From contig CAJTJG010000012.1 of the NCBI GenBank assembly GCA_910576785.1, positions 37,195 through 101,194 on the forward strand: a stretch of DNA of 64,000 nucleotides. The letters run 5' to 3'. The position numbers and the translations under genes were made by a program. The notes under the pieces were generated by a model. The model worked only from the letters and a program-made list of their open reading frames with translations. It ran no database searches and was not told the origin of the DNA. How positions within the stretch are numbered: the stretch's first letter is position 1; the number at the start of each line of letters is the position of its first letter. The stretch comes from an uncultured Duncaniella sp. GTDB taxonomy: Bacteria; Bacteroidota; Bacteroidia; Bacteroidales; Muribaculaceae. Below, piece by piece: positions 17,553-26,408 of this stretch.

Positions 17553-18707
17553 TTACAGCACCTTGTGATAAAGCGCGATGATATCGTCGAGAGTCACATC
17601 GCGGGGATTGCCCGGAGTGCAGACATCCGCGAGAGCCTGCTCGGCCAGACGGGGTATATCCGTTTCCTTGATGCCAAGATCTGTGAGATGCTGCGGTATG
17701 CCTACCTGCAGGGCCAGAGCCTTCACAGCATCGCATGCAGCCTTCGAAGCCTCCTCGCGGCTCATACCGGTGGTATCCACACCCATTGCCCGGGCGATCT
17801 CGGGATATTTGTCGAGACAGCACTCCATGTTGAACTCCATCACTGTCGGGAGCAAGAGAGCATTGGCCACACCGTGGGGAACATCAAACAGTGATCCAAG
17901 CGGATGTGCCATGCCGTGCACCAGACCGAGACCGACATTGGAGAAGGCCATACCGGCTATATATTGGGCCACAGCCATACCGTTGCGTGCCTCGGCATTT
18001 CCCGGCTCCTCAACAGCCACAGGGAGATACTTGCGTATCATCCTCACAGCCTCGATCTCAAACATATCCGACATCTCCCATGCGCCGCGGGTAATGTAAC
18101 CCTCTATGGCGTGGGTAAGCGCATCCATACCTGTGGCGGCAGTGAGACCCTTGGGAAGCGAGTACATCAGCTCGGCGTCGATGATGGCAACTGCCGGAAT
18201 ATCGTTGGGATCCACGCACACCATCTTTTTCTGTTTCTCCTCGTCAATGATCACATAATTGATGGTAGTCTCAGCTGCTGTGCCGGCTGTGGTGGGGAGC
18301 GCAATGATAGGCACACTCTTGTGACGGGTAGGAGCGCATCCCTCAAGCGATACGATATCCTCAAACTCGGGATTGTTTACCACAATGCCAATACCCTTGG
18401 CTGTGTCGATCGACGATCCGCCACCAATAGCTATTATGAAATCTGCGCCTGACTTTTTGAAGGCTTCGATACCGTTCTTGACATTTGTGACAGTGGGATT
18501 CGGTTTTACATCGCTGAATATCTCATACGGAATGCCGGCTCCGTCAAGCACATCAGTCACCATTCCGGCCACACCGAACTTGATCAGACCGGGATCGGTC
18601 ACTACAAGAGCTTTGGTCTTGCCAAGCTGTTTCACTGCCTCGGGAAGCTGCTTTCTCGCTCCGGGCCCGAAGTATGACACTTCGTTAAGGATAAATCGGT
18701 TTATCAT
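17553..18707 (-). CDS. Iron-containing alcohol dehydrogenase (lactaldehyde reductase-like)
   Basis: A 384-residue group III alcohol dehydrogenase. Motifs: the N-terminal NEVSYFGPGA typical of FucO-like enzymes, the NAD-binding GGGSSIDTAKGIG, the PTTAGTAAETT loop, and the metal-binding residues in DALTHAIEGYI, GLVHGMAHPLG and DVPHGVANALLL (Asp and three His). FucO interconverts lactaldehyde and 1,2-propanediol; closely related enzymes use butanol, ethanol or 1,3-propanediol, so the substrate is uncertain. It is a single gene with its own promoter box at 18737. Confidence 0.9.
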   Translation of the reverse strand: MINRFILNEVSYFGPGARKQLPEAVKQLGKTKALVVTDPGLIKFGVAGMVTDVLDGAGIPYEIFSDVKPNPTVTNVKNGIEAFKKSGADFIIAIGGGSSIDTAKGIGIVVNNPEFEDIVSLEGCAPTRHKSVPIIALPTTAGTAAETTINYVIIDEEKQKKMVCVDPNDIPAVAIIDAELMYSLPKGLTAATGMDALTHAIEGYITRGAWEMSDMFEIEAVRMIRKYLPVAVEEPGNAEARNGMAVAQYIAGMAFSNVGLGLVHGMAHPLGSLFDVPHGVANALLLPTVMEFNMECCLDKYPEIARAMGVDTTGMSREEASKAACDAVKALALQVGIPQHLTDLGIKETDIPRLAEQALADVCTPGNPRDVTLDDIIALYHKVL

Positions 18708-18736
18708 CTTTTTTCAGGTATTAAACAGAGATATGA

Positions 18737-18767
18737 CAAAATTAGTGAAATTTCCGCTCCATCACAA
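18737..18767 (-). promoter_or_regulatory. Promoter of the alcohol dehydrogenase gene
   Basis: On the minus strand a TAATTTTG box (18737-18744) is preceded by TTG (18765-18767) with a 20-bp spacer, close to the Bacteroidota sigma-ABfr pattern TTTG-N19-TAnnTTTG. The leader is about 25 nt. Confidence 0.65.
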
Positions 18768-18902
18768 GCACCATATGAAAAGTTTGTCCGACTGCACAGC
18801 CAACAGGAAGTCCTACGCTCCGGACTGCATCAAAACTTTTAACTTTGCAGAATTGTTAAATTAAAAAATTACAGTTTTTCATCACATTTTAAAAATATTT
18901 AT

Positions 18903-18910
18903 TACCTTTG
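18903..18910 (+). promoter_or_regulatory. -7 box of the leu operon
   Basis: TACCTTTG, 43 nt before the leuA ATG. A second matching box, TAACTTTG, lies at 18840-18847. No leucine-rich leader peptide or T-box was recognised in the 246-bp gap, so the mode of leucine control is not visible. Confidence 0.6.
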
Positions 18911-18953
18911 CACATCACACCCCAATAGGTAGCATTTAAAGAAAAAACATAAT

Positions 18954-20450
18954 ATGAGTGATAGACTTTTCATATTCGACACCACACTGCGCGATGGTGA
19001 GCAGGTGCCCGGATGCCAGCTCAACACAGTCGAGAAAATCGAGGTCGCAAAGGCTTTGGAGGCTCTCGGCGTTGACGTCATTGAGGCTGGATTCCCGGTA
19101 TCAAGCCCGGGAGATTTCAATTCGGTAGTCGAGATATCGAAGGCTGTGACATGGCCAACCATATGCGCTCTCACCCGAGCCGTGGAAAATGACATCCGTG
19201 TGGCAGCCGAAGCATTGAAATATGCCAAGCATCCACGCATACATACAGGTATAGGTACATCCGATCCTCACATCCGATACAAATTCAACTCCAATCGCGA
19301 GGAAATACTCGAGCGTGCCGTCAGGGCTGTGGCATACGCTAAAAAATTTGTGGAGGACGTGCAGTTCTATGCCGAAGATGCCGGACGCACCGACAATGAG
19401 TATCTGGCCCGTGTGGTGGAAGCCGTCATAAAAGCCGGCGCCACAGTGATCAACATACCCGATACGACCGGTTACTGTCTCCCCGCCGAATTCGGGGCCA
19501 AGATCAAATATCTCATGGATCATGTGGAGGGAATAGACCGCGTCACCATCGCCACCCACTGCCACAACGATTTAGGCATGGCCACGGCCAACACCGTGAG
19601 CGGCATCATCAACGGTGCACGTCAGGCCGAGGTGACCATCAACGGCATAGGCGAACGTGCCGGCAATACGGCCCTCGAAGAGGTAGTGATGACATTCCGC
19701 TCCCACCGCGAGCTGGGTATAGACACCAACATAAACGCCACCAAGATCACATCAGTGAGCCGCATGGTGTCAAGCCTCATGAACATGCCTGTGCAGCCCA
19801 ACAAGGCTATAGTGGGACGCAACGCTTTCGCCCACTCCTCTGGTATACATCAGGACGGCGTGCTCAAGAACCGCGAGAGCTACGAGATCATCGATCCGCG
19901 CGATGTAGGTATCGACGAGAACTCCATTGTGCTCACCGCCCGCAGTGGCCGCGCCGCACTCAAACACCGTCTCCACGTACTCGGTATTGATCTCACATCC
20001 GAACAGCTTGACAAAGCCTATGAGGAGTTCCTCCGTCTGGCCGACCGCAAGAAGGAGATCAACGATGACGACGTGCTCATGCTCGCCGGACAGCACCGCA
20101 AAGCCTCCAACCGCATAAAACTCGACTTCCTGCAGGTGACGTCGGGAGTAGGCGTACACTCAGTGGCCAGCGTAGGGCTCGACATTGCCGGCGAGAAATT
20201 CGAGGCATGCGCCTCCGGCAACGGCCCCGTGGATGCGGCCATCTCAGCCATCAAGATCATAATACGCCGCAAAATGCTCGTCAAGGAGTTCTTAATCCAG
20301 GCCATAAACAAGGGTAGCAACGACATAGGGAAGGTGCACATGACGGTAGAGCATGACGGAGCCTGCTTCTATGGTTTCTCGGCCAATACCGATATCGTGG
20401 CTGCAAGTGCCGAGGCATTCATCGATGCCATCAACAAATTCGTGAGATAA
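18954..20450 (+). CDS. leuA: 2-isopropylmalate synthase
   Basis: A 498-residue enzyme condensing acetyl-CoA with 2-ketoisovalerate, the committed step of leucine synthesis. The DRE-TIM metallolyase start FDTTLRDGEQVPGCQL carries the metal and catalytic residues; THCHNDLGMATANT supplies the HxH metal ligands; GERAGNTALEEV follows. The C-terminal third (about 390-498) is a leuA dimer-type regulatory domain (VGLDIAGEKFEACASGNGPV), where leucine feedback usually acts. It is first in a leuA-leuC-leuD-leuB operon; the presence of leuCDB supports LeuA over citramalate or homocitrate synthase. Confidence 0.95.
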   Translation: MSDRLFIFDTTLRDGEQVPGCQLNTVEKIEVAKALEALGVDVIEAGFPVSSPGDFNSVVEISKAVTWPTICALTRAVENDIRVAAEALKYAKHPRIHTGIGTSDPHIRYKFNSNREEILERAVRAVAYAKKFVEDVQFYAEDAGRTDNEYLARVVEAVIKAGATVINIPDTTGYCLPAEFGAKIKYLMDHVEGIDRVTIATHCHNDLGMATANTVSGIINGARQAEVTINGIGERAGNTALEEVVMTFRSHRELGIDTNINATKITSVSRMVSSLMNMPVQPNKAIVGRNAFAHSSGIHQDGVLKNRESYEIIDPRDVGIDENSIVLTARSGRAALKHRLHVLGIDLTSEQLDKAYEEFLRLADRKKEINDDDVLMLAGQHRKASNRIKLDFLQVTSGVGVHSVASVGLDIAGEKFEACASGNGPVDAAISAIKIIIRRKMLVKEFLIQAINKGSNDIGKVHMTVEHDGACFYGFSANTDIVAASAEAFIDAINKFVR

Positions 20451-20454
20451 CACC

Positions 20455-21852
20455 ATGGGCAAAACTCTTTTCGACAAAATATGGGACCGTCATGTAGTAA
20501 ACCACATTGCCGACGGCCCGGACCAGATATACATAGACCGCCATTACTGCCACGAGGTGACCAGTCCGCAGGCCTTTGACGGATTGCGCCGCAGGGGCAT
20601 AGGTGTATTCCGGCCCGAACGCACCTTTTGCTCGCCCGACCACAACATACCCACTCTCGGACAGGACAGACCAATCGAGGATCCAGTGTCGCGCCATCAG
20701 GTGGAAACCCTCACACGCAACGCCTCTGAATTCGGGCTCGAGTACTTCGGAGTGGGACATCCCAAAAACGGCATAATACACGTCATCGGTCCCGAAAACG
20801 GACTTACCCTCCCGGGCTACACCATAGTATGCGGAGACTCCCACACCTCCACCCACGGAGCATTTGGTGCCGTGGCCTTCGGCATAGGCACCAGCGAGGT
20901 GGAGATGGTGCTCGCATCCCAGTGTATCATCCAGTCCAAACCGCGCACCATGCGCGTGAATGTGGAGGGCACGTTGCACCCAGGAGTGACAGCCAAGGAT
21001 ATAGCGCTCTACATCATATCACGAATGACTACAGGCGGCGCTACCGGATACTTCGTGGAATATGCCGGCGAAGCCATACACGCCCTCACGATGGAAGAAC
21101 GCATGACAGTGTGCAATCTCTCCATAGAGATGGGTGCCCGAGGAGGCATGATAGCACCAGATGAAACCACCTTTGCCTACGTGAAAGGCCGGGAATATGC
21201 TCCTGACGGAGAAGAATGGGACAAGGCCGTGGCCTACTGGCGCACTCTACCCTCCGATCCTGATGCAGTATTTGACCGGGAGGTGACATTCCATGCCGAC
21301 GACATAGAGCCACGCATCACCTTCGGAACCAATCCGGGTATGGGCATAGGGATCTGCAAGTCCATTCCCTACGCCCCGACCGATGGAGACGCCCGCACAT
21401 CATATCTCAAGGCTCTTGAATATATGGGATTCTCCGAAGGGCAGAAACTTACCGGCGTACCTGTGGACTACGTGTTTCTCGGCAGCTGCACCAACGGACG
21501 CATCGAGGACTTCCGGGCCTTCGCCTCGGTAGTCAAGGGTCGCCGCAAGGCTCCCGGCATCACCGCATGGCTCGTGCCTGGGTCAAGATCTGTCGAGAGG
21601 CAGATCCGCGATGAAGGCATTGACAAAATACTCGCTGACGCAGGATTCGAACTCCGCGAGCCGGGATGCTCGGCATGTCTGGCCATGAATGAAGACAAGA
21701 TACCGGCTGGCAAATTGGCTGTATCTACCTCCAACCGCAATTTCGAGGGTAGGCAAGGCCCCGGAGCACGTACCATTCTCGCCGGTCCGCTTGTTGCAGC
21801 CGCCGCAGCCGTGACCGGAATCATCACCGATCCACGAACACTCATTGACTGA
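20455..21852 (+). CDS. leuC: 3-isopropylmalate dehydratase large subunit
   Basis: A 465-residue aconitase-family subunit that with LeuD isomerises 2- to 3-isopropylmalate. 4Fe-4S cluster ligands appear as the Cys in VFLGSCTNGRIEDFR and the pair in EPGCSACLAMN. GDSHTSTHGAFGAVAFGIGT and the C-terminal SNRNFEGRQG are conserved active-site segments. It starts 4 bp after leuA ends and leads to leuD after 18 bp. Full-length. Confidence 0.96.
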   Translation: MGKTLFDKIWDRHVVNHIADGPDQIYIDRHYCHEVTSPQAFDGLRRRGIGVFRPERTFCSPDHNIPTLGQDRPIEDPVSRHQVETLTRNASEFGLEYFGVGHPKNGIIHVIGPENGLTLPGYTIVCGDSHTSTHGAFGAVAFGIGTSEVEMVLASQCIIQSKPRTMRVNVEGTLHPGVTAKDIALYIISRMTTGGATGYFVEYAGEAIHALTMEERMTVCNLSIEMGARGGMIAPDETTFAYVKGREYAPDGEEWDKAVAYWRTLPSDPDAVFDREVTFHADDIEPRITFGTNPGMGIGICKSIPYAPTDGDARTSYLKALEYMGFSEGQKLTGVPVDYVFLGSCTNGRIEDFRAFASVVKGRRKAPGITAWLVPGSRSVERQIRDEGIDKILADAGFELREPGCSACLAMNEDKIPAGKLAVSTSNRNFEGRQGPGARTILAGPLVAAAAAVTGIITDPRTLID

Positions 21853-21870
21853 ACCTCTGACTCCCCACCA

Positions 21871-22464
21871 ATGAAAGAAAAATTCTCCACCATAATATCC
21901 ACCTGTGTCCCACTCCCCATCGAGAACATCGACACCGACCAGATCATTCCGGCCCGATTTCTCAAGGCCACATCACGCGAGGGATTCGGCGACAATCTGT
22001 TTCGTGACTGGCGATACGATACCTCAGGATCCAAGCGTACCGACTGTCCGCTCAATGATCCGGCCTATTCAGGCTGCATCCTTGTAGCCGGCAAGAACTT
22101 CGGTTGCGGATCCTCACGCGAACATGCGGCATGGGCCATACACGACTACGGCTTCCGGGTAGTCATATCAAGCTTCTTCGCTGATATCCACAAACAGAAC
22201 GAACTTAACTGCTTCGTGCTACCCGTCACCGTCAGCGAGGACTTCCTCAACAATCTCTTCAGATCTATCGCCTTGGATCCGTCCACACAAGTGAAAGTGG
22301 ACCTCCAGTCTCAGACTGTGACCGACCTGTCAACCGGCCGTTCGGAACACTTTGACATCAACCCCTATAAGAAACAGTGTCTGTCGGAAGGGCTCGACGA
22401 TGTTGAATACCTGATGGCCCGGCAAGCCGACATCGTAGCTTGGGAAAAAAACAATAACGCATAA
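21871..22464 (+). CDS. leuD: 3-isopropylmalate dehydratase small subunit
   Basis: A 197-residue swivel-domain partner of LeuC. It has ENIDTDQIIPARFLK near the start and GKNFGCGSSREHAAWAI, the substrate-recognition loop of the family, followed by VVISSFFADIHKQNELNC. Length is normal for LeuD. Placed between leuC and leuB with short gaps, as expected for one transcript. Confidence 0.96.
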   Translation: MKEKFSTIISTCVPLPIENIDTDQIIPARFLKATSREGFGDNLFRDWRYDTSGSKRTDCPLNDPAYSGCILVAGKNFGCGSSREHAAWAIHDYGFRVVISSFFADIHKQNELNCFVLPVTVSEDFLNNLFRSIALDPSTQVKVDLQSQTVTDLSTGRSEHFDINPYKKQCLSEGLDDVEYLMARQADIVAWEKNNNA

Positions 22465-22477
22465 ACATATACCTGAT

Positions 22478-23542
22478 ATGGATTTAAAGATAGCAGTACT
22501 CGCCGGCGACGGCATAGGGCCAGAGATCTCGGCGGTGGGTGTGGACGTGGTGAGCGCCGTATGCGCCCGTTTCGGCCACAATGTCGAATACGCCTACGCT
22601 CCTGTGGGTGCCGATGCCATCGACAAGACCGGCAACCCGTTTCCCGAAGACACCTACCGCACCTGCCTGTGGGCCGATGCCGTATTATTCTCAGCCGTAG
22701 GTGATCCTCGATATGACAACGACCCCGATGCCAAGGTACGCCCCGAACAGGGCCTTCTGGCCATGCGTAAGAAACTCGGACTCTATGCCAACATCCGCCC
22801 TATCGAGACTTTCGACTGTCTGATCCACATGTCTCCGCTGCGCAAGGAGATAGTAGAAGGAGCCGATTTCGTGTGTGTACGTGAGCTTACCGGCGGCATG
22901 TACTTCGGAGAAAAACTTGAAGGAGACGAACGTGCCTACGATACCAATCTCTATACCCGCACCGAGGTGGAACGCATACTCCACACTGCATATGCATATG
23001 CCAGACGCCGTCGTCACCACCTGACAGTGGTCGATAAGGCCAACGTCCTCGCCTCCTCAAGGCTCTGGCGCAAAGTGGCGCGCGAGCTTGCCGCCGAGTA
23101 TCCGGATGTGGAGACTGACTTCATGTATGTGGACAATGCTGCCATGCGCATGATCCAGGATCCGCGCTTCTTCGACGTGATGGTTACTGAAAACACCTTC
23201 GGCGACATCCTGACCGACGAGGGATCCGTCATCACCGGCTCGATGGGTCTGCTCCCATCAGCATCGACCGGAGAGAAGACACCGGTATTCGAACCTATCC
23301 ATGGCTCATGGCCACAGGCGAAGGGACAGAATATCGCCAATCCGCTGGCACAGATCCTCTCAGTGGCAATGCTTTTCGAACACTTCGATCTTCTGGAGGA
23401 GGCCGCCACCGTGCGCCGTGCAGTAAAGGCTTCGCTTGATGCCAACATACGTACACCCGACATACAGGTGGCCGGAGCACCGGCCTACGGTACCCGAGAA
23501 GTCGGGTCATGGATCACAGCCTATATCTCCACCATGCACTGA
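22478..23542 (+). CDS. leuB: 3-isopropylmalate dehydrogenase
   Basis: A 354-residue NAD-dependent decarboxylating dehydrogenase giving 2-ketoisocaproate. Motifs: GDGIGPEI at the start, the KLGLYANIRPI segment, RELTGGMYFG (substrate Arg/Tyr region), the catalytic TVVDKANVL, VDNAAMRMIQ with metal Asp further on, and NTFGDILTDEGSVITGSMGL. The gene closes the leu operon and is followed by a hairpin at 23551-23580. Confidence 0.96.
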   Translation: MDLKIAVLAGDGIGPEISAVGVDVVSAVCARFGHNVEYAYAPVGADAIDKTGNPFPEDTYRTCLWADAVLFSAVGDPRYDNDPDAKVRPEQGLLAMRKKLGLYANIRPIETFDCLIHMSPLRKEIVEGADFVCVRELTGGMYFGEKLEGDERAYDTNLYTRTEVERILHTAYAYARRRRHHLTVVDKANVLASSRLWRKVARELAAEYPDVETDFMYVDNAAMRMIQDPRFFDVMVTENTFGDILTDEGSVITGSMGLLPSASTGEKTPVFEPIHGSWPQAKGQNIANPLAQILSVAMLFEHFDLLEEAATVRRAVKASLDANIRTPDIQVAGAPAYGTREVGSWITAYISTMH

Positions 23543-23550
23543 CGAAAGAA

Positions 23551-23580
23551 AGCGAGGGAGGGTGACAACCCGGCCTCGCT
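23551..23580 (+). terminator. Hairpin after leuB
   Basis: AGCGAGG (23551-23557) pairs with CCTCGCT (23574-23580), with an inner GGGT/ACCC stem and a GACA loop. No U-run follows, so it may be a processing or stability hairpin rather than a strict intrinsic terminator. Confidence 0.55.
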
Positions 23581-23956
23581 CTCCTAAATCAGACTCCAAT
23601 CCCTACCCCGGCGGCATATTCTATCTTTGTGCGTTTGCATGAAGCCGACCGTTGCGGCAGGGATTGTTTTTAGTTACGATATAGTAAATAAAAAGTGTGA
23701 CTTAATGTATGGATAGGTTTGTTAGGTTAACTTGCGCGCCTCCGCGCGCTCATCTCATTAATGCACCACAAATATGTACAATATTGCTTAAAAATACAAA
23801 TATTTTAACAAAAATACGTGATATAGACCAATAATCATTCTATTTAAATTTCATATTTCATACACTATCCATACAGGTTGTTATTGTATTTTTAACACTC
23901 ATTTCACCATTGGTGCTGTTGCATTTCCGGGTGAAGATGTGTATATTTGCACTATT
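23581..23956 (+). other. AT-rich intergenic region, possible small transcript
   Basis: No gene of credible length is seen in about 375 bp. A TATCTTTG box at 23622-23629 could start a short transcript; it is followed by a small GCCG/CGGC hairpin and GTTTTTAG near 23641-23675. A GC-rich hairpin (GCGCG 23734-23738 with CGCGC 23743-23747) stands in otherwise AT-rich DNA. The region ends in the promoter of the YbaK-like gene. Confidence 0.4.
23942..23949 (+). promoter_or_regulatory. -7 box directly before the YbaK-like start
   Basis: TATATTTG is separated from the ATG at 23957 by only 7 nt, so transcription would begin at or within a few bases of the start codon: a candidate leaderless mRNA. Confidence 0.55.
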
Positions 23957-24445
23957 ATGGAGAAAATATCTAAAACGAATGCCGCACGACTGCTGGATAA
24001 GGCGGGGATAGCCTATGAGCTCATCCCCTACCACGTCGATCCCGACAATCTGGCGGCCGATCATGTAGCGGCCGAACTCGGCGAGGATATAAACCGTGTG
24101 TTCAAGACTCTTGTCCTCAAAGGTGAGAAGGCCGGATATTTCGTCTGTGTGGTGCCGGGCAACATGGAGGTCGATCTCAAGAAAGCAGCCCGCGCAGCCG
24201 GAGCAAAAAAAGCGGAACTGATACCTATGAAGGAATTGCTCCCCCTCACCGGATATATACGTGGCGGATGTTCTCCGATAGGGATGAAAAAACCGTTCCC
24301 GACCTTTTTCCACTCCACAGCCACCGACAGCAATGATATTTTTGTATCAGCCGGTGTCCGCGGACTCCAATTCAGGATATCACCTGTCGAACTCATTAAA
24401 TTCTGCCACGCTACAGTGACCGACATTGCCACACCTATGCCATGA
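23957..24445 (+). CDS. YbaK/EbsC-type Cys-tRNA(Pro) deacylase
   Basis: A 162-residue YbaK-family protein. These trans-editing enzymes hydrolyse cysteine mischarged onto tRNA-Pro. Visible family features: KTNAARLLDKAGIAYEL at the N terminus, VFKTLVLKG, the VVPGNMEVDLKKAARAAGAK core with the conserved Lys, and the GGCSPIGMKK loop. The ATG at 23957 is chosen because the promoter box lies between it and the earlier in-frame ATG. It overlaps aroC by 4 bp, so the two share a transcript. Confidence 0.92.
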   Translation: MEKISKTNAARLLDKAGIAYELIPYHVDPDNLAADHVAAELGEDINRVFKTLVLKGEKAGYFVCVVPGNMEVDLKKAARAAGAKKAELIPMKELLPLTGYIRGGCSPIGMKKPFPTFFHSTATDSNDIFVSAGVRGLQFRISPVELIKFCHATVTDIATPMP

Positions 24446-25518
24446 ATACGATAGGAACATTATATAGATTCACCGGATTCGGCGAATCGCATGGAGCCGC
24501 CATAGGTGGCGTGATCGACGGAATGCCAGCCGGCGTGAAGATCGACCTTGACAGAGTGCAGGCAGAGCTTGCCCGCAGACGTCCCGGCCAATCGGCCATC
24601 ACTACCCAACGTCGTGAAAGCGACACCGTGGAGATTCTATCCGGAATGCTCGATGGCGTGACCACAGGATGTCCGATAGGCTTCATGATACGCAACGAGA
24701 ATCAGCGGTCGAATGACTATGGGCAGCTTGGCGAAGCCTTCCGCCCAAATCATGCAGACTATACTTATACGGCCAAGTACGGTCTGCGGGACCATCGTGG
24801 AGGAGGACGTTCCAGTGCCCGCGAGACAGCTACCCGCGTTGTGGCCGGAGCATTCGCCCGTCAGGCTCTCGAGCATTTCGGCATAAAGATCACAGCATAT
24901 ACCTCGCAGGTAGGGCCAATATCGCTTGATGCTGACTATAAGACACTCGACCTTTCGCTGATCGAAAGTTCGCCTACACGCTGTCCGGATCCGGTCAAAG
25001 CCGAGCAGATGGAACAGCTCATATTGCAGGTAAAAGGAGAGGGCGATACCATCGGTGGCATAGTGACATGCGTCATCAACAGTGTTCCGGCCGGTCTTGG
25101 CGAACCCTTCGAGGGCCGGCTCGGAGCTAAACTTGCAGCAGCCATGATGTCGATAAACGCCACCAAGGGGTTTGACTACGGAACCGGATTCAACGGTGTC
25201 GGCCTGCGAGGGAGCGAAGCCATTGACCGTTTCATTCCGGGACAGGCATACCCCGCCCATACCATGGCCAACCATTCGGGTGGCATACAGGGTGGTATCT
25301 CAAACGGAGAGGACATATATTTCCGTGTGGTCTTCAAACCGGTAGCCACACTGATGCAGGATATCGAGACAATCGACAGTGAAGGGCGTCCGGTTGTGCT
25401 GAAAGCACGCGGACGACACGATCCGTGTGTAGTGCCACGCGCAGTACCGATTGTAGAGGCCATGGCTGCTATGGTAATATTTGACGCCCTGCTCATCAAC
25501 AGAGCTGCAAGAATATGA
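24442..25518 (+). CDS. aroC: Chorismate synthase
   Basis: A 358-residue FMN-dependent enzyme that makes chorismate, last step of the shikimate pathway. The start GTLYRFTGFGESHGAAIGGV holds the conserved GESHG; RNENQRSNDYG, YGLRDHRGGGRSSARETA and the late RGRHDPCVVPRAVP are the other signature blocks. Length is normal. It overlaps the upstream YbaK gene and the downstream radical SAM gene by 4 bp each, forming a tight unit. Confidence 0.97.
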   Translation: MNTIGTLYRFTGFGESHGAAIGGVIDGMPAGVKIDLDRVQAELARRRPGQSAITTQRRESDTVEILSGMLDGVTTGCPIGFMIRNENQRSNDYGQLGEAFRPNHADYTYTAKYGLRDHRGGGRSSARETATRVVAGAFARQALEHFGIKITAYTSQVGPISLDADYKTLDLSLIESSPTRCPDPVKAEQMEQLILQVKGEGDTIGGIVTCVINSVPAGLGEPFEGRLGAKLAAAMMSINATKGFDYGTGFNGVGLRGSEAIDRFIPGQAYPAHTMANHSGGIQGGISNGEDIYFRVVFKPVATLMQDIETIDSEGRPVVLKARGRHDPCVVPRAVPIVEAMAAMVIFDALLINRAARI

Positions 25519-26396
25519 AACCATACAGGGATTTTTCCGACTTCCTTGCCGGACATTTCAAGAGAAAGATGCAGAAACTCAGCATTGATGCAGGTTTCAG
25601 CTGCCCCAACCGCGACGGCACCAAGGGACGGGGCGGTTGCACATACTGCAACAATGCCTCGTTCAGTCCGTCATATTGCCGCTCCACGGCAGGACAGTCC
25701 GTGAGCAGCCAGATTGAGGACGGCAGGCGATTCTTCGGTAAAAAATATCCCGACATGGGCTATCTGGCCTACTTCCAATCCTACACCAATACCCATAGCG
25801 GAGATGAGGACCGTCTAATGGATCTGTACCGTGAGGCATGTTCGGCCGAGGGTGTGGAAGGAGTCATAATAGGGACTCGTCCTGACTGTATCTCCGATTC
25901 CTTGCTGCGCCGCCTTGGCGAACTGCCATGGGCCATGATGGAATATGGAGCGGAGAGTTCGCACGACGCTACCTTGCAGCGTGTCAACCGCTGCCACACG
26001 TGGGCAGAGACTGCCGATGCAGTCATCCGTACGGCACATGCAGGACTCCCTGTGGGGCTACATCTGATAATGGGCCTCCCGGGAGAGACTACCGGAATGA
26101 TGCTTGAGACTATCAGGAGAGTCAACGATCTACCGGTTGACACGATCAAGATACACCAGCTGCAACTCCTGCGCGGCACACGCATGGCCGCCGATGTGGA
26201 GCGCGGCCTGTACGACGTGACCCGTTTCACCGCCGAGCAGTATGCATCACTTTGCGCCGAGATAGTGCGTCAGCTCAGACCCGACATAGCCATAGAACGG
26301 TTCGTGTCGCAAGCACCTCCCGACATGCTCATATACCCCCGGTGGGGACTGAAGAACTATCAGTTCACTGAACTTGTAAAGAAACTACTACTATAA
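25515..26396 (+). CDS. TIGR01212-type radical SAM protein (YhcC-like)
   Basis: A 293-residue radical SAM protein. The 4Fe-4S/SAM cysteines are in CPNRDGTKGRGGCTYCNN, i.e. C-x(11)-C-x2-C, the unusual spacing of the TIGR01212/YhcC group (a branch of the Elp3/MiaB superfamily). YLAYFQSYTNTH and VGLHLIMGLPGET follow, and the end contains IYPRWGLKNYQFTELVKKLL. The reaction is unknown. It overlaps aroC by 4 bp and precedes upp by 12 bp; the pairing with aroC does not reveal a role. Confidence 0.9.
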   Translation: MKPYRDFSDFLAGHFKRKMQKLSIDAGFSCPNRDGTKGRGGCTYCNNASFSPSYCRSTAGQSVSSQIEDGRRFFGKKYPDMGYLAYFQSYTNTHSGDEDRLMDLYREACSAEGVEGVIIGTRPDCISDSLLRRLGELPWAMMEYGAESSHDATLQRVNRCHTWAETADAVIRTAHAGLPVGLHLIMGLPGETTGMMLETIRRVNDLPVDTIKIHQLQLLRGTRMAADVERGLYDVTRFTAEQYASLCAEIVRQLRPDIAIERFVSQAPPDMLIYPRWGLKNYQFTELVKKLLL

Positions 26397-26408
26397 AAAC
26401 AATCAGAT

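Noticed and set aside
18708..18953. Leucine attenuator or T-box before leuA
   Set aside because: No Leu-rich leader peptide, T-box sequence or terminator/antiterminator pair was found; only promoter boxes.
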